NCBI GenBank assembly: GCA_016194985.1
Contig: JACQAK010000165.1
Span: 1-54,389 of the forward strand
Length of the DNA: 54,389 bases
Direction: 5' to 3'
From: Bacteroidota bacterium
Lineage (GTDB): Bacteria; Bacteroidota; Bacteroidia; B-17B0; Aurantibacillaceae
Made by a program: the position numbers and the translations under genes. Under the pieces are notes generated by a model. The model was not told the origin of the DNA. It worked only from the letters and a program-made list of their open reading frames with translations, and searched no databases. This document shows positions 18,572-26,890 of the stretch, in pieces. The number at the start of each line of letters is the position of its first letter. The stretch's first letter is position 1.

Positions 18572-19879
18572 TTAGGGTGTTTCGTAATCAATTTCAAGTG
18601 TCCAGTGTCCAGCGATGAGTATATCTTTTCCTGAAGACCGTAAATTGGCTAATTTGGCAAGGTAAGTTCCGTTTCCTGTAGCCAGGTTTTTTACATCATC
18701 TTCCACAAATCGAAAAAAGACTTGCTGGCCTGGTCCCAACTGAAGTTTGGTTACCACATTCAGATAATTGCCGAAAGCTCCACCATCTTTCTGCATCGCC
18801 ATATTTCCGCTATTGAAACTGTTGGCATTATTCACATCAGTATTCCTGATATAACCTTCCCAAGAAAGAGATGCCTGACGGATAGTAGATCCTGCGGGAA
18901 TACCACCGACCGGAATAATCCCGAAATGAAAATCAGTCAGCTCACCTGAAGAAACGGATGATTCAGGAAGTGAATCGGACTGAAAGCGTATCTGTGTTCT
19001 CATTTTTGTTTTGCTGTTTAGGTAAGTGATCAGTTTTAATGGAGTGATAAACTTGGTATCATCGGTTCCGGCTGTCAGTTCCGCTTGCGTGGCAATCCTT
19101 GCAATGCCTGCAATGGCGGTAGTAGCTTGCACCAAATTTCCTTGTATAACATTCCAGGAAGCTCCGACCGCTGCTTCTGTACCTCCGGCATTATCGACCG
19201 TACAATAAATGACATCACGCACTTGTACATCCGATCCGACTGCACCACCAATTTTACCAGCTACGTTTACCGTAAAAGCATCTCCTTTCTGTGCTGCGGG
19301 ATAATTAGGATTGAGTGAGCAATCCATTAATCCTTTGTCGTCCCATAATCCTGTAACTTTACTGGCAACATATTGTGCAAGCTTTTGTGGGGTTATAGCT
19401 CTTTGATTATCTATACCTGCATTCGTTTCCGCCTGTGTAGCAATTTCAATCAGTCCTGATGAAAACTCTGTAGCAATAGGAAATGCTATAATAGCAGGAG
19501 CTTCCAGATTTATCACCTGAAAACACTGCCCATCAAAAACAAGGATGTAAACCCTACCGGCAATGATGTCTCCCGCAGCAAGATCTTCCAGTGAATCTCC
19601 GCTTATGGATATGTCAGCTGATTTTTTCTTTAGCTGTATCTCACCCACATTACTTACATTCAGTGTGACACTACTGTAATTACCTGTTGCAAAAATGATG
19701 TGTAAAGGCATCCCAATTCGGTATTGAGTGATGGCCGGATTAAGTGTAACACTATATTTATGTTTCTCTGAAAGTTCAGCAATACCATATCCACCAAGAG
19801 AATGCTCTATCGGGAAATCTCCAATTAATTTGACATTATTGAGATCAAGGTCGCTTTCATATCCACCTGTGAATGCCAT
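18572..19879 (-). CDS. phage fibre-like protein B
   Basis: This 435-residue paralogue of the next gene shares the N-terminal attachment domain (GGYESDLDLNNVKLIGDFPIEHSLGGYGI). Fibre repeats of the form IATQAE-x-x-AG-x-D-x-x-x-x-ITPxKL follow, as in many phage tail fibres and adhesins, with an interposed beta domain (LWDDKGLMDCSLNPNYP). The C-terminal 140 residues (from about 295) differ entirely from the paralogue and should be the receptor-binding tip. It lies 4 bases after the paralogue's stop. The block has no tail genes, so it may act as a vertex or surface spike. Confidence 0.8.
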   Translation of the reverse strand: MAFTGGYESDLDLNNVKLIGDFPIEHSLGGYGIAELSEKHKYSVTLNPAITQYRIGMPLHIIFATGNYSSVTLNVSNVGEIQLKKKSADISISGDSLEDLAAGDIIAGRVYILVFDGQCFQVINLEAPAIIAFPIATEFSSGLIEIATQAETNAGIDNQRAITPQKLAQYVASKVTGLWDDKGLMDCSLNPNYPAAQKGDAFTVNVAGKIGGAVGSDVQVRDVIYCTVDNAGGTEAAVGASWNVIQGNLVQATTAIAGIARIATQAELTAGTDDTKFITPLKLITYLNSKTKMRTQIRFQSDSLPESSVSSGELTDFHFGIIPVGGIPAGSTIRQASLSWEGYIRNTDVNNANSFNSGNMAMQKDGGAFGNYLNVVTKLQLGPGQQVFFRFVEDDVKNLATGNGTYLAKLANLRSSGKDILIAGHWTLEIDYETP

Positions 19880-19883
19880 GTTA

Positions 19884-21215
19884 TTAGGAAGGAGGTTGTG
19901 TTTGATACAATTCTATTGGGAACTTAGCAACATAAGGATTGATGTTAAACAACAACTCATCATTGGCATCGTAGAAGCTTCCAAATAAAGAAACCCGACC
20001 ATTGTTATCAATCGAATACATGAATTTGTTGCCTGAGTTTGCGAACAATATTCCTGCAAAACCAGCACCTGCATTCACAGGTTTTGGGAAATTTAGTACA
20101 TGACCTGACACCGTAACAGGCACGCTGGTTGGTTTAAACCGGAAATCTCTTACTACAACAAGATTTCCATTGATAAGCGCAATCTGATTTCTACCTGGAG
20201 TAAAAAAGAAATTTGGATTCACGTTAATTTCAGGTAATGCAAACAGAACTTCACGATTAAAGTAGTTGTTTAATCTTACTTGCAATTTTAATGGAGTAAT
20301 AATCCTTACATCATCCACTCCTGCATTTGCTTCAGCTTGCGTGGCAATTTCTGCGATACCCTTTACATCCTCACTTGCGTTGCGATTATCAAAATATGTT
20401 TTTAGTTTGAGAGGAGTAATAGCAGACGAATTATTGATGCCTTCTGATGCTTCAGATTGAGTTGCCAATTTTAAATAACCCGGAATAAGTTCCGTAGCTA
20501 ATTCCAAATTGGCCTGAATAATTGTCCAGGAATTGCCGACCGATGCTTCTGAGCCTCCGATATTATTCGCTCTGCAATAAAGCACATCCCTCACACTCAC
20601 AAATTGCCCTTGTATGCCACCTATTTGACCGGCTCCGCTGATGGTATAAGCATCACCAACAACACCTGCCGGATAGAATGGGTTTTCACTACAGTTGATT
20701 AAACCTTTATCTTTCCATAAGCCCGTCACTTTATTTGCTATGTAAGCGGCTAATTTCGCAGGAGTAACAAATTTGGTATTGTCTTCACCAACGGTAACTT
20801 CCTGCGTGGTGGCTATTTGTGTAATTCCTTTTTGAGCTTCCGTTGCATCCGGCACAGAGCTACTGGCATTCGCAATCTGAAAACCTGTGCCATCATATAA
20901 CAGCAAATAAATCTTGCCGTTGATGAGATCACCAACCGCAAGATCTGCTAGTCCTATTGCTGTAATTTTCTTAATGGCTTTAACTCCAAGACCATTTACA
21001 TTTAGGGTAACAGCACCCGTATTAGGTTGCGTAAACCGAACTTCCAATAACATCCCTTGACGATATTGCGAAATGGCAGGGGTCAGTTCCAATACATAAT
21101 TATTTACTCCCGTAGTAATTCCAAATCCACCTACGGAATGGTCAACAGGGAAATCTCCAACAAAATTAATTCCGTTGAGATTTACATCGCTTTGATACCC
21201 TCCAATGAAGCTCAT
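19884..21215 (-). CDS. phage fibre-like protein A
   Basis: The 443-residue protein has the same N-terminal domain as protein B (GGYQSDVNLNGINFVGDFPVDHSVGGFGI), three fibre repeats (for example EIATQAEANAGVDDVRIITP) and a shared middle domain (LWKDKGLINCSENPFYP). Its C-terminal head (residues about 320-443) is unrelated to that of B. Fibre repeats of this kind usually form trimeric beta-structured shafts. Two tandem fibres with a conserved base and different tips suggest two receptor specificities or a heteromeric spike. It sits between the spanin-like pair and protein B. Confidence 0.8.
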   Translation of the reverse strand: MSFIGGYQSDVNLNGINFVGDFPVDHSVGGFGITTGVNNYVLELTPAISQYRQGMLLEVRFTQPNTGAVTLNVNGLGVKAIKKITAIGLADLAVGDLINGKIYLLLYDGTGFQIANASSSVPDATEAQKGITQIATTQEVTVGEDNTKFVTPAKLAAYIANKVTGLWKDKGLINCSENPFYPAGVVGDAYTISGAGQIGGIQGQFVSVRDVLYCRANNIGGSEASVGNSWTIIQANLELATELIPGYLKLATQSEASEGINNSSAITPLKLKTYFDNRNASEDVKGIAEIATQAEANAGVDDVRIITPLKLQVRLNNYFNREVLFALPEINVNPNFFFTPGRNQIALINGNLVVVRDFRFKPTSVPVTVSGHVLNFPKPVNAGAGFAGILFANSGNKFMYSIDNNGRVSLFGSFYDANDELLFNINPYVAKFPIELYQTQPPS

Positions 21216-21238
21216 GTTTATTTGTATTAATGATTAAT

Positions 21239-21658
21239 TTATTTTAGGATATAGAGTGCTGCAAACAGGAAAGTGCCGGCAGCAAATAATCTTTTTTGCC
21301 ATCGTTCACCCTTAATTGTTTTCTCCGTCTGCCCAAGTTTTAGATTCAGATTACCGATCTCTCCTTCCTGGTTGGACATAATATTTTGTTGGTTCTCCGT
21401 TTTCATTTTCATTACCAGCAGCGAACTATCATTTACAGCTTGCTTATGATTTAAGAGTTCAACTTCATTTTCGGTTTGTATAAGTACAGAATCACAATAG
21501 GTGCTATTCTGCAAATGCTTTGCAATAACTTTAGATTGCGGGATTGTAAAACAAAAAAGGGTGTCCTTATTTTGTATGCTTATTTTCGGTGTTAAAGTTT
21601 GAGAAGAAACTGTAAAGCTCACCGTTAGTAAGATTATCAATGGCATTAATTTTTTCAT
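21239..21658 (-). CDS. spanin-like protein with signal peptide and C-terminal membrane helix
   Basis: The 139-residue product has an N-terminal signal (residues 1-19, ending VSSQ), a periplasmic helical region with coiled-coil character (residues 75-120) and a C-terminal transmembrane helix (FAAGTFLFAALYIL). Anchoring at the far end resembles unimolecular spanins, but there is no lipobox Cys. The first 92 bases overlap, in another frame, the end of the upstream coiled-coil gene, as Rz/Rz1 genes do. A role in outer-membrane disruption is inferred. Confidence 0.6.
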   Translation of the reverse strand: MKKLMPLIILLTVSFTVSSQTLTPKISIQNKDTLFCFTIPQSKVIAKHLQNSTYCDSVLIQTENEVELLNHKQAVNDSSLLVMKMKTENQQNIMSNQEGEIGNLNLKLGQTEKTIKGERWQKRLFAAGTFLFAALYILK

Positions 21659-21923
21659 ATTGTTGTTGTTTTAGTTGAACTATGGCTTTGTTGATGACGG
21701 AAACTCGTTGCTGAAGACTGTCGGCACGTTCTTTCAGCCCTGTATATTTCTCGTCTAGGACTTTATTGTTTTGCTTCAGTGAATCGTTCTCTGCCTGTAA
21801 TTGCTGATTAATGACGGTATATTCTTTACCGTTCTCTTTACATTCGGGTGTGAGTTCAATCTTCACGTAAAGCGCAAAGCAGATAAAGACCAGGATAGAA
21901 GTAAAAATGTTATTGCTTTTCAT
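21567..21923 (-). CDS. inner-membrane spanin-like coiled-coil protein
   Basis: From the ATG at 21923 (118 residues) there is one transmembrane helix (about residues 6-22) and then a periplasmic coiled coil (INQQLQAENDSLKQN onward to about residue 90). That is typical of i-spanins. It overlaps the 3' end of the preceding gene by 14 bases and the start of the next spanin-like gene by 92 bases out of frame. An ATG five codons upstream (21938) is an alternative start. No sequence family is assigned. Confidence 0.6.
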   Translation of the reverse strand: MKSNNIFTSILVFICFALYVKIELTPECKENGKEYTVINQQLQAENDSLKQNNKVLDEKYTGLKERADSLQQRVSVINKAIVQLKQQQYEKINAIDNLTNGELYSFFSNFNTENKHTK

Positions 21924-22203
21924 CTGTTTTAGTTTCACTTTCTGTTGTTGTTTCGTTCACGGGCTTTTGCTCCTTTGTCTCTTTCGACTGTTCGGTAGCT
22001 GTTTCAAAAGCTTCCGTGATCTCATTTTCCAATGGAGGGATTTTAGATTTTAATTTGTCTTTTTCCTTCAGGTAATGCAGGTCATTGGCGATTTGCGAAA
22101 TGATAAAGGCATTGAGCAGTAAAGCGCCTACAATGGCAGCTCCAATGAATACCACATCACCTCTTAATCTTGACACTTCGGATTCAATAGGATAATTGTA
22201 CAT
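21910..22203 (-). CDS. single-span membrane protein with acidic tail
   Basis: I place the start at the ATG at 22203 (97 residues), 2 bases after the stop of the holin-like gene. The frame is open further but would overlap it by 90 bases. The transmembrane helix covers residues 17-39. The tail is Glu/Thr/Lys rich and probably disordered. Its position between a holin-like gene and a spanin-like gene suggests a lysis accessory protein, though only context supports that. Confidence 0.6.
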   Translation of the reverse strand: MYNYPIESEVSRLRGDVVFIGAAIVGALLLNAFIISQIANDLHYLKEKDKLKSKIPPLENEITEAFETATEQSKETKEQKPVNETTTESETKTDEKQ

Positions 22204-22205
22204 GG

Positions 22206-22595
22206 CTATTTGGTTTGATTGATTTTTTGTAATTGTTCTTCGCTTAATAAATGTTTGGAAATGGATTCGGGCAGGGCATATTTCGCCAGCCAATACATCA
22301 GTGCTTCCACAATGAACTTGTGAAACACTAGTGCGAAAATGAATGACTGGAAAAGGTTCTCAATATGTTCTCTTGAATAGCCACGCAGAAAGTATAATCC
22401 CATAGCGTACACAATACCGATAATAATGACTCGGTATCGGGTGCGTGTTTGTGTTCCGGTAGCTTTCTGCAAACCTTCTTTTACTTTGTAATGGTTAATG
22501 CCATAGCAGATAATAATGAAAGTGATGATGTACTGCCAGTCTAGGGCAGCCATGTAGTTCTGAATACGTGCAATGATTTCTGTTACTGTTTCCAT
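22206..22595 (-). CDS. holin-like polytopic membrane protein
   Basis: The 129-residue protein has about four hydrophobic helices (residues 20-34, 52-70, 84-98, 100-110) and a charged C-terminus. Size and layout match class I-type phage holins of Bacteroidota. It lies directly upstream of the spanin-like genes. Holins permeabilise the inner membrane to release or activate peptidoglycan hydrolases. The family assignment rests on topology and context. Confidence 0.6.
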   Translation of the reverse strand: METVTEIIARIQNYMAALDWQYIITFIIICYGINHYKVKEGLQKATGTQTRTRYRVIIIGIVYAMGLYFLRGYSREHIENLFQSFIFALVFHKFIVEALMYWLAKYALPESISKHLLSEEQLQKINQTK

Positions 22596-22606
22596 GTTTA
22601 TTTTTT

Positions 22607-22966
22607 TTAGATGGTTGTTTCTGAAAAAGGAATGATACCTTCTACAGCTTTTAAATTGACCTTATCAGGGATTTTCTTTTCTTTCAGTTTTGCCAGTAAA
22701 GGCTGTGTTTCTTTTTTAGAAGCGTTTGCCAAAACTTTCACCGAGTACCTCATCAGTTGCTTCACTTCCCATACGTAAAGCTTGTCGAGTTCTTCTTTGA
22801 GCTGCTTAATCGCTTCTTCTGTTAAGTCCTTCTTCTGTTTTTTCGCTTCTTCTGCCCAGGATTTTACCAGCTTGTTAATGAACAATGCTTTCACCTGAGA
22901 GTAGGTCAGGTAAATAGTTCCGGCTGTGAGGGAAATGGAAAAGACGGCTAATAATGCTTTTTTCAT
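22607..22966 (-). CDS. single-span helical membrane protein
   Basis: The 119-residue protein has an N-terminal transmembrane helix (residues 4-24) and an alpha-helical, Lys/Glu-rich remainder (for example AEEAKKQKKDLTEEAIKQL). It resembles other proteins of this block in design and no outside family. It is probably a virion membrane or lysis accessory protein. Confidence 0.6.
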   Translation of the reverse strand: MKKALLAVFSISLTAGTIYLTYSQVKALFINKLVKSWAEEAKKQKKDLTEEAIKQLKEELDKLYVWEVKQLMRYSVKVLANASKKETQPLLAKLKEKKIPDKVNLKAVEGIIPFSETTI

Positions 22967-22979
22967 GGTGTTTATTCTC

Positions 22980-23192
22980 CTATGCTTTAGTAAACATTGC
23001 TTTGATTACATAGTAAGTAGCGGTACTTAATCCAGTAGCTACCACTACCGCAGTCACGAACTTTAAAATGGTTTCGTTGGTCAGTGTGATTTTTACATCC
23101 GTGCGTAAACCTTCATCACCGAATGTATTATCAAGGTACTTTTTAAGTAGCCCTTTTTTCTGTTCTTTATCTTGTGTTGTTTCTGTTGCCAT
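22980..23192 (-). CDS. small membrane protein with C-terminal anchor
   Basis: The 70-residue product has a charged N-terminal half and one transmembrane helix at residues 46-66, ending in MFTKA. Gaps to both neighbours are 4-13 bases. No family is recognised. Confidence 0.6.
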   Translation of the reverse strand: MATETTQDKEQKKGLLKKYLDNTFGDEGLRTDVKITLTNETILKFVTAVVVATGLSTATYYVIKAMFTKA

Positions 23193-23196
23193 TGTT

Positions 23197-23736
23197 TTAT
23201 TTTTTTGCTGCGTCTGCTAATCTGTATTGAGGCATTTTCTTTACAATCTCCAGTACTTGTCCTACTTCGTCTTTACTTAACCGGCTTTTTAAATCGTCAA
23301 TGAGATTGATCTTATTACTTTTAGGATCTATGTAGTATTGATAAGCTACCTGAGATACCTGTACCTGATCTTTTAAGGCACGAAATACACTGTAAATTTT
23401 ATCTTCGTCATCATCAAATACTCCCCATGAATCCCTTATGTCTTTTGCATAGGTTTTTGCACTGGCAACAGTGAGCATATACATTGGCTTTTTAAGTTTT
23501 TTGCCAATGTTTTCCCAATAGCGTATATCAAAAGCATTGCTTTCCACTAGTCCAACTGTATCAGGCGCAATGTCTCTTTGCAACTCACTAAAAAAGGCAA
23601 TGGCTTTTTGATCTCTTTTTTTCCTACGGCTGTTCACTACCGCAACGGTTACCCACACTCCGGCAATGGCGACAACACCACCGATGATCAGTGCCTTACT
23701 ATTGTTCTGTGCTAATTTGATGGCTGCTGCTTTCAT
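23197..23736 (-). CDS. membrane-anchored protein with annexin-like helical repeat
   Basis: The 179-residue protein has an N-terminal transmembrane helix (residues 15-35) with a basic stop (SRRKKR), then an all-alpha domain. Residues 105-168 carry an annexin-like pattern: W-G-x-F-DDDEDKIYSVFRALK, AYQYY, then LIDDLKSRLSKDEV, as in the G-x-D-E ... L-x-x-DL-x-x-x-LS-x-x-E repeat. Annexin-like repeats bind membranes or partners. The ATG overlaps the upstream stop by 4 bases. Confidence is fair for topology and low for the annexin label. Confidence 0.6.
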   Translation of the reverse strand: MKAAAIKLAQNNSKALIIGGVVAIAGVWVTVAVVNSRRKKRDQKAIAFFSELQRDIAPDTVGLVESNAFDIRYWENIGKKLKKPMYMLTVASAKTYAKDIRDSWGVFDDDEDKIYSVFRALKDQVQVSQVAYQYYIDPKSNKINLIDDLKSRLSKDEVGQVLEIVKKMPQYRLADAAKK

Positions 23737-24167
23737 TTAATAATTGCTGCCGCCCTCCCTGCGGGTGTTAGTGCTGCCACATCCGAAGCCGTAGTATTTT
23801 TAGCCACTTTGACAATAGCGTAGAGAATAGCTCCGATAAAAACGGTAGCAACGATAGGAATGCCGTAGGTAAGGACTTTAGTCAGTCCTTTACCCATGCC
23901 CATAATACTTCCTCCCAGGTCAGCTGCCGATGCAACAGCAGCAGTGGCCAGGTTGGTAACATCAATATCCTGCTTTTTGAAAAAAGCATTAAAATCCGGA
24001 CGGGTTGTACAAGAAGCGGTAGAGCCATTCACCTGCCAGGTTTTTAGCCAAATGGTTTTTGCATTCTCCGCACCGAATTTTGCCTCCAGCTTTTTGAAAT
24101 AGCTGATCCATTCCGAACATTCGGAACTTTTCTCCGGGATAATGATGTCCTGTATAATCGTTGCCAT
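23733..24167 (-). CDS. single-span membrane protein with small N-terminal globular domain
   Basis: Residues 1-68 look like a small helical domain with two Cys (C17, C53) and aromatic residues (EWISYFKKLEAKFG, IWLKTWQVNG). A Gly/Ala-rich region and a transmembrane helix (about residues 97-121) follow, then an Ala-rich tail. It overlaps the annexin-like gene by 4 bases and begins 3 bases after the 63-residue gene. Function unknown; a virion membrane protein is plausible. Confidence 0.6.
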   Translation of the reverse strand: MATIIQDIIIPEKSSECSEWISYFKKLEAKFGAENAKTIWLKTWQVNGSTASCTTRPDFNAFFKKQDIDVTNLATAAVASAADLGGSIMGMGKGLTKVLTYGIPIVATVFIGAILYAIVKVAKNTTASDVAALTPAGRAAAIIK

Positions 24168-24170
24168 TTC

Positions 24171-24362
24171 TTAACTTTTTAGAATACTGTCTATTTCTTT
24201 TTTAGCCAGCTTGGGTTCCATATCGGGCAGTTTATCCTGAATGAATTTCTCCAGGGATTTGCGAAGCTTTACATCACGTTCTCTTGCCTGATTTTTGGCA
24301 AGCGTGGTATAAATCTCCCTGCCGATCCAAACCCCGGCTGCCAGTATGAATGCAGTTTTCAT
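24171..24362 (-). CDS. 63-residue membrane protein
   Basis: There is a short N-terminal hydrophobic helix (residues 3-20) and then a charged amphipathic helix with many Lys/Glu. Its ATG overlaps the amidase stop by 4 bases, so the two are translationally coupled. No family recognised. Confidence 0.6.
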   Translation of the reverse strand: MKTAFILAAGVWIGREIYTTLAKNQARERDVKLRKSLEKFIQDKLPDMEPKLAKKEIDSILKS

Positions 24363-24928
24363 GCTTCAGCTTCTGTTATGTTTGTTTCTGTTGATGGCGT
24401 TGTTATTACTACAGTTTCTTTTTTTTCTTCCACAGGTTTGTGATAAATATTTTGTTCAGGCACACCGATAGAGCGTAACCAGTTTCCTACATTGAAGCTT
24501 GGACAGGCTTTCCCTTTTGCATTCGGAGCTTCATTGTGTCCTAAAACCAAAATTTTCGGATGACGTTTGATGGTGTATTTCACATAGGTTTCTAATGTCT
24601 CAAGCTGCTCTTTGGTACGGGTATCTTTTGGTTTTTTATTCTGGTCATCCATACCTCCTGCATACACAATATGACGTGAGTTTCCGTTCAATCCTACAAC
24701 ACCGTTGCTGATTTCCCATTGGTCAACAAAGTCATCTGTATTGAATGGAATAATGTTCGCCAAATCTCCGTTGAGATACACTACATCAGCATATCCCGGA
24801 CGGTTCCATCCACGCCCTCCTTGGTTAACAGGGTTAGTGTGCCAGCGAATAATTTCTTCTTTGGTTACTGGCCTGCCTTCAGGTGTTGCTGTGCAGTGAA
24901 TTACTAAGTAATTTAATTTGTTGTTCAT
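24359..24928 (-). CDS. N-acetylmuramoyl-L-alanine amidase (T7 lysozyme-like)
   Basis: The 189-residue protein has the amidase_2 zinc fold: H11 (VIHCTATP), WHTNP, GYADVVY, H131 (LGHNEAP) and C142 (KACPSF) as zinc ligands, with K140 at the catalytic Lys position. It cleaves the bond between muramic acid and the stem peptide. Residues after about 165 are an acidic Thr/Glu tail without a membrane helix, so this is the only soluble hydrolase of the block. It follows the propeller protein gene by 18 bases. Confidence 0.92.
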   Translation of the reverse strand: MNNKLNYLVIHCTATPEGRPVTKEEIIRWHTNPVNQGGRGWNRPGYADVVYLNGDLANIIPFNTDDFVDQWEISNGVVGLNGNSRHIVYAGGMDDQNKKPKDTRTKEQLETLETYVKYTIKRHPKILVLGHNEAPNAKGKACPSFNVGNWLRSIGVPEQNIYHKPVEEKKETVVITTPSTETNITEAEA

Positions 24929-24946
24929 GGCTTTTTGTATTAATTG

Positions 24947-26890
24947 TTATTTATAATTGTTATTGAAAATGTCTATCACTTCAAACTGACGATACCATAT
25001 CAGGATGCTCACTGTGTGCAAACCTGGTAGTTTAAAGCGCCAGTTCATTTTATTACTAATGACAGTTCCCGCCAGCTCTGTTACTTCCGCAACATTGAGT
25101 TTGCTTTGCGGGCTTGCATATAATTCAAATGAAATTGGTTTGCTCCTGATGTTTCCTGTTGGTGTGAAATTGCTAATGCGAAAACTGTTTAGGCGTTCCT
25201 GGCCAGTTACAATAAATTTTGTATGTTGTATGATAGCCGGGCTGCTTTTAAATTCTTCTCTTGCTATTGAGTAATCAGGATCAATAGCAAGGCTACTGCT
25301 CACTTGTATGTAACCAATAACATTTATCGAATTATTACTGGTATCAGAAATGTAAATGGAATTATTGAAGCTGCTGAAAGCACCTCCAATGTTTTGTTTA
25401 CCGAAACTTAATCCATCAATTTTACGGTTATCAGGACGTATAATTGTGAATGTATTATCTACTCTGTTCTGTACGTACAAATAATTATTATAAGAATCAA
25501 AAAAGCTATTGTATGGCTTGCCACCAGTTACAATGGTTGAAACAATAGAATGCGTAATCGTTTCTATCTGATACACAACATTACTATTTGCGGCAACGGC
25601 ATACATGCTGTTATTAGCCGGATTGTAGGTAATAGAAACTGGATATAGTCCGGCATCTATAATGGTCAAAAGAATATTATCGCTGCTGTAAACGCTGATG
25701 GTGTTGCCAAGTGAATTAGCAACATAAATTGTTCCAGTCAAAGGATTGACGCCAATACCGATTGGATCCTGTCCACTTGGTAATGGAGATGCGTTAACTT
25801 CAGAGAAAGCCTCAGCATCAATGACACTTACATTGTCGCTTACGAGGTTAGCCACATATAATAAGCGGTTAACCGGATTAAATGCTAATGCAATCGGACG
25901 TACACCTGCTGGAATTGATGCAACGACATTTAATGATAAATTAATAACTGCAATTGTATTAGATACAGAACAGGCGACATACACATAACCATATTTAGTG
26001 CTGGAAGCCTTATTATTTACTGTTAATGCAACAGGTGATGAGAAACCAGGAAAGGATGGCTGAAGTTGAATAACTTTTACGACTTGGTTAGTTGAGTCCA
26101 ATACAGTCACTGTGCCACTTAACTGGTTAGCGATATAAACCATTTGATTAGCAGGATTAACCACGATGCCCTGTGGATGCACTCCTCCAGGTACACTTAC
26201 TTGTGCAGTGATACTATGATCCTGAACGTCTCCCGGTTCAGGAGTGTTCATAGAGATCTCCTGATTTGCACCCCACAAAAACACCTCTTTTTCTTCGGTC
26301 GATTTATTTTGTACGGTTACCTGTAGCTTTGGAAATTCACGATAAATATCAGAGAATGGATTAGCCGAGTAAGGTGTAGTTTCACGGGTTTTCCATTTAT
26401 TCATCAGGTTATTGTAAAGAGCCTTGCTGAAATTCGTTGGAAACGATTTCAGTTTCTTCTTTTTCCTTTCATCATCGTTTGACACATTGATAATGCCCTG
26501 GTGGGTTCCAAAACGTTTTAAATCACTTTCATATTTTTCTTTAAAACGTTTAGCCTTTGCCGGTTTTTTAAGAGGTAAAATTTCTTTTACTCTTTTGTTT
26601 GGGATCGTATCATCCGCAACATCAATTAATTTAATATGTGTTCCAAAACGTTTTAAATCCTTTTCGTAACTCTCGCTTTTTTTATCGAGGTTAAGGATAA
26701 CACTTAGGTTTGTGTTGGTTGCCTCGAAGAAGTTGTCGTCCGTACCTTCGTAGACTTTATTGACATAGCGAGCTTCATTGGACTTCTCTTTTTCAGAAAA
26801 CATCTTTTTAAGGCGCTTTGCCAAACCATCATCTCCTATATTGTGACTGCGTTTCATTAACGTTGATTCATTTTTAAATTTTCTTTCCAT
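24947..26890 (-). CDS. virion-like beta-sandwich protein with inserted seven-bladed YVTN propeller
   Basis: The 647 residues divide as follows. Residues 1-170 are charged, with two copies of a 45-residue repeat (Y-E-x-DLKRFGTH at 75-84 and 120-130). Residues 187-230 are beta strands. Residues 233-527 hold seven propeller blades of the NP-x-x-x-x-YVAN-x-x-x-x-T-x-x-VID type. Residues 528-640 are more beta strands. The two beta segments match the 292-residue protein of this block: VFLWGAN with IIFGGN, and REEFKSSPAIIQ with REESKSNPFKIQ. So the propeller is an insertion into a shared sandwich domain. There is no signal peptide or membrane helix. A capsid spike or decorated coat subunit is my inference. 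Confidence 0.72.
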   Translation of the reverse strand: MERKFKNESTLMKRSHNIGDDGLAKRLKKMFSEKEKSNEARYVNKVYEGTDDNFFEATNTNLSVILNLDKKSESYEKDLKRFGTHIKLIDVADDTIPNKRVKEILPLKKPAKAKRFKEKYESDLKRFGTHQGIINVSNDDERKKKKLKSFPTNFSKALYNNLMNKWKTRETTPYSANPFSDIYREFPKLQVTVQNKSTEEKEVFLWGANQEISMNTPEPGDVQDHSITAQVSVPGGVHPQGIVVNPANQMVYIANQLSGTVTVLDSTNQVVKVIQLQPSFPGFSSPVALTVNNKASSTKYGYVYVACSVSNTIAVINLSLNVVASIPAGVRPIALAFNPVNRLLYVANLVSDNVSVIDAEAFSEVNASPLPSGQDPIGIGVNPLTGTIYVANSLGNTISVYSSDNILLTIIDAGLYPVSITYNPANNSMYAVAANSNVVYQIETITHSIVSTIVTGGKPYNSFFDSYNNYLYVQNRVDNTFTIIRPDNRKIDGLSFGKQNIGGAFSSFNNSIYISDTSNNSINVIGYIQVSSSLAIDPDYSIAREEFKSSPAIIQHTKFIVTGQERLNSFRISNFTPTGNIRSKPISFELYASPQSKLNVAEVTELAGTVISNKMNWRFKLPGLHTVSILIWYRQFEVIDIFNNNYK

